Below are positions 1-5,058 of a stretch of 5,058 nucleotides of DNA, piece by piece. The notes below the pieces were generated by a model. The model saw only the letters and a list, made by a program, of their open reading frames with translations. It ran no database searches and had not been told where the DNA came from. Source of the stretch: Candidatus Altimarinota bacterium (GTDB taxonomy: Bacteria; Patescibacteriota; Gracilibacteria; Absconditabacterales; Absconditicoccaceae); NCBI GenBank assembly GCA_027062165.1, contig JAMOTU010000175.1, positions 1 through 5,058 of the forward strand, in the 5' to 3' direction. Position numbers and translations under genes: made by a program. Within the stretch, counting starts at the first letter, position 1; the number at the start of each line of letters is the position of its first letter.

Positions 1-93
1 AATCAAAATAATAGTATTACAATAAGGACAAACAACCTGTACTGCTCACGGTAAAACTTCAATTTTGTTTCAACAAGAAGGACAATTTATCAT
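1..93 (-). CDS. Zinc-ribbon protein, N-terminal fragment (runs off the left edge)
   Basis: The minus strand has ATG at 93..91 and stays open to the window edge, giving about 31 residues if TGA is read as Gly. They hold two zinc knuckles, CPSC near residue 4 and CPYC near residue 22, separated by a short strand-rich stretch: a compact four-cysteine zinc ribbon. Two TGA codons fall at residues 8 and 16; the first makes the usual CPSCG. An ATG in another frame at 98..96 meets TAA at once, so 93 is the better start. No Shine-Dalgarno motif precedes it. The gene lies downstream of the SPFH gene on the same strand, and YdjI-type SPFH proteins often work with zinc-ribbon partners (YdjG in B. subtilis). 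An N-terminal ribbon like this also opens DUF4178-type proteins. The rest of the protein is not visible, so the family is open. Confidence 0.72.
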
Positions 94-362
94 TTCATTT
101 TAATAAACAATCTATTTAAATATCAAAATTATCAAATATTCCTCAAATTATTTCACCTAATATCATCAGAATTAGTTTTATCTATCCTATTTTGCAAAAA
201 TTTCCTCTTGCTTATAAAAATTTTCTAACAATTCTCTCTCCTTTCTCTGTTAATTACTCTTTAAAATTTTCTTCAGATTTTCTTCAGACCTTCTTCAGAT
301 ATTCCTCAGATATTCTTTTACTCTTTTTTAATCTCTCTTCAGACCTTTACTTCTCTAATTAT
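94..362 (-). other. Purine-rich spacer between SPFH and zinc-ribbon genes
   Basis: This 269-base spacer has no credible gene in either strand under the standard code or TGA = Gly. Bases about 231-362 are almost all pyrimidine on the plus strand, so a transcript from the minus strand would be A/G-rich and little structured. It holds the 11-bp-phased repeat listed separately. A weak promoter-like pair for the zinc-ribbon gene can be drawn on the minus strand: TTGAGG at 146..141, an 18-base spacer, then TATTTA at 122..117. The minus strand also contains several short Lys/Glu-rich open stretches in shifting frames, which could be decayed coding sequence. No clear terminator hairpin follows the SPFH stop, so read-through into the zinc-ribbon gene is possible. 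Confidence 0.5.
270..343. repeat. 11-bp-phased direct repeats of TCTTCAGA
   Basis: The heptamer CTTCAGA occurs at 271-277, 282-288 and 293-299, with a one-mismatch copy CCTCAGA at 304-310. A further exact copy lies at 337-343, which is 33 bases (three periods) after the fourth. Each copy is preceded by T. Spacers between the first four are TTTT, CCTT and TATT, so the unit is 7+4 bases and the period is exactly 11. That is not a multiple of three, so it is not a protein repeat. The 7+4 direct-repeat layout is the one used by PhoB/OmpR-family regulators, and one helical turn per unit would put all copies on one DNA face. As minus-strand RNA it reads as repeated UCUGAAGA. Function is inferred only. 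Confidence 0.6.
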
Positions 363-1385
363 CTATAAACTCTCTAAAATTTCTTTCTTTTTCTTTTCAT
401 AATCTTCTTTTGAAATAAGTCCTTTATCTAAAAGCTCTTTCAGTTTTGCTAACTTTGTCTCTATATCATTCTGTCAAGATTGTAAATTAACACCTGTCAT
501 CTGAGCTCCTAAATTTGAACCTAAATTAGCTCAGATAAACATTCACATAGTACTTCCTACTCCACCTTCATTTTGAACTGCTTTTTCCATTACATCCAAC
601 TGTTTAGTTGTTACATAATTTTGCATAGCTCTTCAATCTATATCTTTTAATTTATTCATTGCCTGGACATTAGCAGATTGTTCTGCTACTTTCCTAATCA
701 ATTCTTCAGTATCTTCAGTAAAATTAATATCCTCTATCCTAAAATCAGTTATCTGAATTCCTAAATTTCATAAAACTTCATTTAACTTTTCTTTAATCTT
801 ATCTGCCAACTCAACTCTATTAGCATCTATCTCATTATAAGAAAGCTTTGCTTCAGCAAAAACATCAGTAATATATTGCATAAGTCTATCTACTATCACT
901 TGTCTTATTTCATCAACAGTAACTTCTGATCTTGTTCAAACATAATTTTGCCAGAATTTAGGTATATCCACTATTCTAAAAGAAAAATTTCAAAAAGCCC
1001 TTAGTTTGACAGGAAAGTTATATTGAGGATCAATATATTTGACAGGATTTTTTGTCCCCCATTTTTGATTCAAAATCTCTGTAGTCTTAACAAAAAAAAC
1101 AGCAGCTTTATCAGGAGATTCAAATCATCTAAGAATATTTTTCAAAGAAGTAATAAAAGGCTTATTTTCTGTCTGCAAAGACCACTTTCAAGGCTCTTGT
1201 TCTATAGCTTCTATCACTCAATTGTGCACAAAAATAGCAGCATATCACGGCTCTACTATCAAAGTAGCATCATCTTTGATTTCATCTAAAGGTCTGTCAA
1301 ATTTTTTTATCAATAAAAAAGACTCTGGATTTTCCCATCTAATAACATCTATCTTTTGTCATTTAATGAAATCTAATAATCCCAT
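363..1385 (-). CDS. SPFH (flotillin-like, YdjI-type) protein with C-terminal SHOCT domain
   Basis: ATG at 1385..1383 to TAG at 365..363 gives 340 residues with TGA = Gly (12 TGA codons). Residues about 20-240 match the SPFH family once called virion core protein-like and typified by B. subtilis YdjI: VEPGYAAIFVHNG at 44-56, PGKWSLQTEN at 65-74, KLRAFGNFSFRI at 127-138, and the EVTVDEIRQVIVDRL helix near 154. Several conserved glycines, such as VEPG and NG, are TGA. Residues about 225-275 are helical. A short Gly/Asn/Met linker leads to a SHOCT domain at about 306-340, with GLISKEDYEKKKKEIL. No membrane segment is seen, so it is probably a cytosolic scaffold that binds the membrane through partners. 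Many relatives carry a zinc ribbon; here a separate downstream gene starts with one. B. subtilis YdjI belongs to an envelope-stress operon; a similar role here is inferred. Confidence 0.93.
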
Positions 1386-1393
1386 ATAAGATA

Positions 1394-1421
1394 TTGAAGT
1401 TAGAATATAAAATCTTATAAA
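1394..1421 (+). promoter_or_regulatory. Candidate promoter for the 292-aa gene / aminopropyltransferase operon
   Basis: On the plus strand TTGAAG (1394-1399), a 16-base spacer and TATAAA (1416-1421) would start transcription near 1428, about 33 bases before the ATG at 1461. An alternative is ATGTCA (1442-1447), a 17-base spacer and extended -10 TGCTATACT (1462-1470), but it starts transcripts inside the gene. AT-rich DNA gives many such matches, so the choice is tentative. Either one overlaps or abuts the divergent SPFH promoter. Confidence 0.3.
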
Positions 1422-1448
1422 TTATAACAATTTAATAACCTATGTCAA
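1421..1448 (-). promoter_or_regulatory. Sigma70-type promoter of the SPFH gene
   Basis: On the minus strand a perfect -35 TTGACA (1448..1443) is followed, after 16 bases, by a perfect -10 TATAAT (1426..1421). The -10 also has the extended TGn element just upstream (TGTTATAAT). Transcription would begin near 1414, leaving a leader of about 30 bases before the ATG at 1385. That leader has no Shine-Dalgarno sequence. This is the strongest promoter match in the window. Confidence 0.75.
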
Positions 1449-1460
1449 ATCTACTAAACT

Positions 1461-2339
1461 ATGCTATACTATCACCAAAATAGTAACTGAAAATATTGGA
1501 TAAAAGATAAAAATTTATCAAATTTTAAATTTGGTCCCTTTGACAATATTTGGATAAAGTGAAAGCGAATTGAAAACAATGAAAATTTTGACGCAAAAAA
1601 TTTAAAAACTCGAGAAGATCGAATATGAAAATATAAAAAAATATTTTTTGTAAAACGCAATTGAAAAATCACTATCTATCCTACTCTTAAAAATTATAAA
1701 AATTTTGATTGATTAATTATTTACAAAATCTTTAACTTACAATTTATAAATCCTAAAACTCTTAATTTTTTTACAAATTACAAATTTCACTATAAAATTG
1801 TAGAACTACTACCTAATATAAAATACTTGTATGTAGATAATTTAAATTTTTACTTGTTACCTATTTTAAACGGTCTTTTTGGAGAATATTTATTTAGTTT
1901 TAAATATATTATTGAAAAAGATATATTATTTAATCTTCCTTTTGAAATAAATAAAAATCAGATAGAAAAACTTGAAGTTAAAACAAATGAACTATTATCA
2001 AAGTTACAGCAAATAAAAAAAGAAAAAATTCTAATATGATATTCTTTAAAAAAACAGATAAATAATTCTCTAAAAGATATACTATTGTCATACGTCAAAT
2101 TAGTTACTAATTTTTACATTGTTATAATAAACTCTTTAAGAGAAAAGTGAAAACTAAATAAACTACGCAATCTTCCAGAAACTTTTGAAGAATACAAATG
2201 AGTTGCTACATTATTAGAAAATACTTTAGAAAACAATATAAACGAATATATCCTATTTTATAAAAAAATTTCAACTCTTTTTCAAATATATAGCTACAAA
2301 CTTATAAAATTATCTCAAACTTTTTTAAATAATAACTAA
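1461..2339 (+). CDS. Uncharacterised 292-aa protein, first gene of the aminopropyltransferase operon
   Basis: With TGA = Gly one frame is open from ATG 1461 to TAA 2337-2339. An in-frame TAA at 1455-1457 fixes the left limit, and this is the only in-frame ATG near it. Eight glycines are TGA and three GGN. I do not recognise the family. Residues about 1-110 look strand-rich and basic, with aromatic patches such as GPFDNIWIKGKRI (25-37) and KIFFVKRNGKITIYP (60-74). Residues 120-160 are hydrophobic and aromatic but not clear membrane segments. From about 163 the protein is helical and charged, with a likely short coiled coil at 165-192, and it ends in Leu/Tyr/Lys-rich helices. There is no signal peptide, cysteine cluster or evident catalytic motif. 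The stop lies 8 bases before the aminopropyltransferase ATG, so the two are almost certainly co-transcribed and may interact. No Shine-Dalgarno is seen. Confidence 0.85.
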
Positions 2340-2347
2340 AATATTTT

Positions 2348-3889
2348 ATGTTTATCCCTGGAATAGTCATAATAATAACAGCAACTTGTTGAATAATATA
2401 TGAACTTTTACTTTCTACATTATCAAGTTATTTGCTTTGAAATAGTGTATTGCAATTTTCCTTAACTATTGGTTTTTTCTTGTTGGGATTATGAATCTGA
2501 TCCTTTCTAGCAAAATTTATAAAAAATTATGAGAAGATTTTTATTATCATTGAAACAATATTAGCTATAATTTGATGAGGAAGTATTATCTTAATAAAAT
2601 GGATTTACTTATACTTAATAAATTACCTTTTCATCTTTCAAATTTTTTATTTACTATTCGTAGTATTAATTTGAATATTAATTTGATTAGAAATTCCTTT
2701 AATTTGAATTTTCTTAAACAAAAAATACCAAAATTTTCAAAAAACTATATGAAATTTACTCTCCTTAGATTATATCGGTAGTTTAATAGGTACTATACTA
2801 TTTCCTGTTTTATTACTTCCTTGGCTATGACTAACTTATACAGCCATTGCAGTATGAATTTTTAACCTTATAGTCTCTATAATCTTTATCATAATATCTT
2901 CAATATCAACAAAAGAAAAAATTAAACTTTTAATAATAAACTTACTTGGTCTTGTTTTGCTTTTATGAATGTACTTATTTGGTATAAAAAAAATAGAAAA
3001 AATTTGGGATCATTTTTTTTATTGAGAGCCTATTGTCTATTCTACTCAATCTCCGTATCAAAAAATTGTAATTACGCAGAGATGAAATGATATTAGATTA
3101 TATTTAAATTGACATTTACAATTTTTATCTCTAGATGAACGAAGATATCACACTAGCCTCACATATTTCGCAAAAAAATTTATAGAAAATTTTTCAGGGA
3201 AAAAGTTAAAAATTTTAATCTTGTGATGAGGAGACTGATTAGCTGTTAGAAACTTATTAGAATGTTTATCAAAGAAAAAAAATATAAACTATCAAATAAC
3301 TATTGTTGACCTTGATCCGTATGTAACAAATCTTGCCAAAAATTTTCCTTTATTGGTAAAACTTAACAAAAACAGTTTAAACAATCCACATATCAAGATA
3401 ATAAATCAAGATGCTTTCAAATTTTTATTACAAAACAAAAACAAATATCATATTATAATAGCAGACTTTCCTGATCCTAGAAATATTGAATTAGCCAAAT
3501 TATATTCTACAGAATTTTATTCAATAGTAATTAATCATTTAAAAGAAGATGGAATTTTTACTACTCAAGCTTCTAATGCTTTTTTTTCTAAAGAAGCTTT
3601 TTGGTCCATATATAAAACTATAAACTTTGCTATAAACAAAAAGGGAACTACCTTTAAAGTAGTTCCTTATCATACATATATTCCTAGTTTTGGAGACTGG
3701 TGATTTGTTAGTCTTATTCTTTGAAATTCAGTTAATTTTTATACCTGAACTCAAGCTCTATCTGGATTAATAAATTTTCAATTTGACAAAGACTATATAA
3801 CAAACTTACAAAATATAAAAATTAATAGTATAGAAAACCTAATTATTATACAATATTACGTACAATGATATAAAAGATTCTCTCAATAA
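2348..3889 (+). CDS. Membrane-anchored spermidine-synthase-like aminopropyltransferase (7 TM)
   Basis: ATG 2348 to TAA 3887-3889 encodes 513 residues, with 23 glycines as TGA against 14 GGN. About seven hydrophobic segments (near 2-20, 30-54, 62-85, 92-120, 142-160, 162-187, 192-212) form the membrane domain, including GLEIPLI at 113 and GSLIGTILFP at 144. The cytosolic catalytic half follows: YQKIVIT at 237, LNGHLQF at 253, DERRYH at 263, the SAM-binding ILGGGDGLAVR at 291-301, acidic VDLDP at 320-324, QDAFKFL at 354, catalytic-type ADFPDP at 372-377, KLYSTEFY at 384-391, AFWSI at 417 and YIPSFGDWGF at 444-453. This is the full-length membrane SpeE family, about 500 aa in relatives. Family members transfer aminopropyl from decarboxylated SAM to an amine; the substrate here is unknown. 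The usual YHE after DE reads YHT. No SpeD-like gene lies in the window. Confidence 0.95.
3642..3668. repeat. Inverted repeat (hairpin) inside the aminopropyltransferase gene
   Basis: GGAACTAC (3644-3651) and GTAGTTCC (3659-3666) are perfect reverse complements around a 7-base loop, CTTTAAA. The arms extend outwards as AAG and TT with one unpaired G. The hairpin is coding, covering residues about 432-441 (GTTFKVVPY). It is stronger than expected by eye in such AT-rich sequence. No T-run follows, so it is not an obvious terminator; it may be coincidence. Confidence 0.45.
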
Positions 3890-3891
3890 AA

Positions 3892-3978
3892 TTATAAAGA
3901 AAAAATTAAATTGTCTTTAATAGCACTAGCTATTTTTCTTTCTAAATTTTGTATTTTATCAAAAACTTCCAAAAAATT
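3892..3978 (-). pseudogene. In-frame continuation beyond the stop of the 117-aa gene (possible severed C-terminus or tiny ORF)
   Basis: Straight after the TAA at 3981..3979, the same minus-strand frame stays open for 28 codons to TAA at 3894..3892. It encodes NFLEVFDKIQNLERK followed by IASAIKDNLIFSL. Leu, Val, Phe and Ile recur every three to four residues (L, F, I, L, I, I, L), the pattern of an amphipathic or coiled-coil helix, which random AT-rich sequence rarely gives. It could be a C-terminal helix cut off by a nonsense change (GAA or AAA to TAA), a read-through extension, or a separate tiny gene starting at TTG 3972. It has no ATG of its own, so an independent gene is less likely. Confidence 0.35.
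3919..3940 (+). terminator. Weak intrinsic terminator after the aminopropyltransferase operon
   Basis: About 30 bases after the operon stop, AATAGC (3919-3924), loop ACTA and GCTATT (3929-3934) form a perfect 6-bp stem. It runs into a T-rich tail (TTTCTTTC, 3935-3942) on the plus strand. The stem is short, with two G-C pairs, so strength is doubtful, but the position between convergent genes fits. Confidence 0.4.
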
Positions 3979-4332
3979 TTATTTTTCATAATCCACAAGA
4001 TTGTTTATATCTTCATCAGTTATAACTTTTAAAAATTTATCTTCTAAATCTATTCCATATCTTTCCAAATTATATCAACTACCTCTTACATATAAAACTT
4101 TCTTTCCATTATGTAATTCTAAAATAAATCAAGAAGCTATTCAATCAGGCAAATTTTTATGTAATCATTTATCAAAATCTATACTTTCTATCTCTCAATT
4201 CCGTTTTATTATACATCTTTTCAAATTTACTACTTTTCAACTAATTTTAAAAATATTTAAAATTTCGGTTAGATACGAAAATAATTGCTCTTTTAATGCT
4301 AAGTTATTTCTTGGACATTTCACTTCTAACAT
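3979..4332 (-). CDS. Uncharacterised 117-aa protein downstream of pheS
   Basis: With TGA = Gly the frame runs from ATG 4332..4330 to TAA 3981..3979. The ATG follows the pheS stop by one base (TAG-A-ATG), so it is probably translated by coupling with pheS. I do not recognise the family. The N-terminal 35 residues suggest a helix (NNLALKEQLFSYLTEILNIF). The middle is strand-rich, with IIKRNGEIESIDFDKG at about 41-56 and ILELHNGKKVLYVRGSGYNL at 70-89. The end is acidic and helical, ELEDxF-like, finishing in DINNLVDYEK. Seven glycines are probably TGA or GGN mixed, and the two cysteines do not form a metal site. It is soluble, with no signal or membrane segment. The frame continues past the stop, see the adjoining entry. 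A role near tRNA charging is only suggested by position. Confidence 0.78.
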
Positions 4333-4333
4333 T

Positions 4334-5058
4334 CTAAAAACTTTCTATAAATCTTAAATCTCAAGCATTAAAATATCTAATATCTTTTATACCATATTTA
4401 ATAGCTACTAATCTTGTTAATCACATACCAAAAGCGAAACCTCTATAACCTTCACTTGGATTAACACCTGCTTCTTTTAAAACATTTGGATGAATCATAC
4501 CTGCTCACAAAATCTCTATCCATCAAGTTTTCTTACATAAACTACAACCTTTTCATTTACAAATAGGACAAGAAGCATCTATTTCAAAACCTGGCTCTAC
4601 AAATGGAAAGAAAGCAGGCCTCATTCTCAAATCTACTTTTGACTCAAAAATAGCAGACAAAATTTCATTAATAACTTGTTTAAAATGAGTTAAATTTATA
4701 CCTTTATCTATAACCATTCCTTCCACCTGCCAAAACACAGTATCATGGGAAGCATCAGTTCTTTCAAATCTATATACTCTTCAAGGCACAATAACTTTTA
4801 AAGGTATACCATATTTTTTTATTAAAGCATTCTGCATAGCAGAAGTATGAGTTCTTAACACTAACTCCCTGCTTTCTTCGTCAATATAAAAAGTATCGTG
4901 CATCTCAGTTGCAGGATGAGTTGGTGGTATATTTACAGCATAAAAATTTTCATATTTAGAAACTAAATCATGCCCATATTCAATATTAAATCACATACTA
5001 TGAAAAATCTCTTCTATTCTTCTTCTTTCTTTAGCAATTAGTGTATAATGTCAAAGTT
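4334..5058 (-). CDS. pheS: Phenylalanine--tRNA ligase alpha subunit, C-terminal 240 residues (N-terminus off the right edge)
   Basis: The minus frame is open from the window edge to TAG at 4336..4334. PheS is the catalytic alpha subunit of the alpha2-beta2 enzyme that charges tRNA-Phe. The class II core is clear: IFHSMGF (fragment residues 17-23), NIPPTHPATEMHDTFY (motif 1 side, 42-57), LRTHTSAMQ (67-75), motif 2 PGRVYRFERTDASHD (91-105) with FWQVEG (108-113), and motif 3 GFAFGMGLTRLVAIKYGI (206-223). A four-cysteine knuckle CPIC...CSLC sits at 163-174, as in many bacterial PheS. Eight glycines are TGA, including those in PGR, TGW and GMG, all conserved in the family. Small departures include GHYT for GHxHP and FWQ for FHQ. 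The missing part is about 80-100 residues, mostly the coiled-coil arm. No pheT follows; the next gene is unrelated. Confidence 0.96.

Noticed and set aside
270..343. CRISPR array
   Set aside because: Units are 7-8 bases with 3-4 base spacers, far too short for repeats and spacers of a CRISPR array.
1023..1289. Plus-strand open frame of 88 codons
   Set aside because: It is antisense to the SPFH coding frame, has no family resemblance and its residues (Phe, Ser, Leu, Ile rich) are typical of a shadow frame in AT-rich DNA.
1472..1672. Minus-strand open frame of 66 codons
   Set aside because: It lies antisense within the 292-aa gene, which is a far longer intact frame under TGA = Gly.
1827..2039. 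Short plus-strand gene starting at TTG 1827
   Set aside because: The frame is simply the middle of the 292-aa gene: it extends upstream to ATG 1461 and the TGA at 2037 is Gly.
2572..2781. Plus-strand open frame of 69 codons
   Set aside because: It is out of frame with the membrane domain of the aminopropyltransferase, whose own frame is continuous here.
3353..3703. Separate 116-aa methyltransferase-like gene
   Set aside because: It is the part of the aminopropyltransferase between two TGA codons, in the same frame, not a gene.
2348..3889. Pseudogene or multiple nonsense mutations in the aminopropyltransferase
   Set aside because: All interruptions are TGA and fall at glycine positions of the family; no TAA or TAG interrupts the frame.
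2348..3889. TGA = Trp (Mycoplasma-type code)
   Set aside because: It would turn the GGGDG motif into WWGDW and destroy PGR, TGW and GMG in PheS; TGG already supplies Trp at conserved sites such as FWSI and GDWGF.
4001..4357. Plus-strand open frame of 118 codons
   Set aside because: It is antisense to the 117-aa gene, which abuts pheS by one base and has much more protein-like composition.

Overview
The window reads as bacterial chromosome from a lineage of the Candidate Phyla Radiation that translates UGA as glycine (translation table 25, known from Absconditabacteria/SR1 and Gracilibacteria/BD1-5). Read with the standard code, every gene here is shattered. With TGA = Gly they become long, intact frames that end only in TAA or TAG. 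The best internal proof is the aminopropyltransferase SAM-binding motif, written TTG TGA TGA GGA GAC TGA TTA = L-G-G-G-D-G-L. PheS and the SPFH protein also carry TGA at family-conserved glycines. The DNA is strongly AT-rich, TGG is still used for Trp, and TGA is used about as often as, or more often than, GGN for glycine. The exact phylum cannot be told from this window.

Layout. (1) Bases 1-1385, minus strand: an SPFH (flotillin-like, B. subtilis YdjI type) protein with a C-terminal SHOCT domain. It is followed, after a purine-rich 269-base spacer holding an 11-bp-phased repeat, by the start of a zinc-ribbon protein that leaves the window. (2) Bases 1386-1460: a divergent promoter region with a near-consensus promoter facing the SPFH gene. 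(3) Bases 1461-3889, plus strand: a two-gene operon. The first gene encodes a 292-residue protein I do not recognise; 8 bases later comes a 513-residue membrane-anchored spermidine-synthase-like aminopropyltransferase with seven N-terminal membrane segments. (4) Bases 3890-3978: a convergent junction with a weak terminator hairpin and an odd in-frame continuation of the neighbouring gene. (5) Bases 3979-5058, minus strand: pheS (C-terminal 240 residues), followed 1 base later by a 117-residue protein of unknown function.

How the parts may fit. A YdjI-like SPFH protein, a zinc-ribbon partner and a membrane aminopropyltransferase resemble accessory membrane-stress cassettes known from other bacteria. 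There, such proteins occur near PspA, DUF4178, DUF350 and SpeD families (from memory, not searched). Here the two halves are divergently transcribed from one 75-base region, with an uncharacterised protein coupled to the aminopropyltransferase. PheS is housekeeping and probably unrelated. The most interesting candidate for something undescribed is the 292-aa protein plus membrane aminopropyltransferase plus SPFH/zinc-ribbon group in a recoded, reduced genome.
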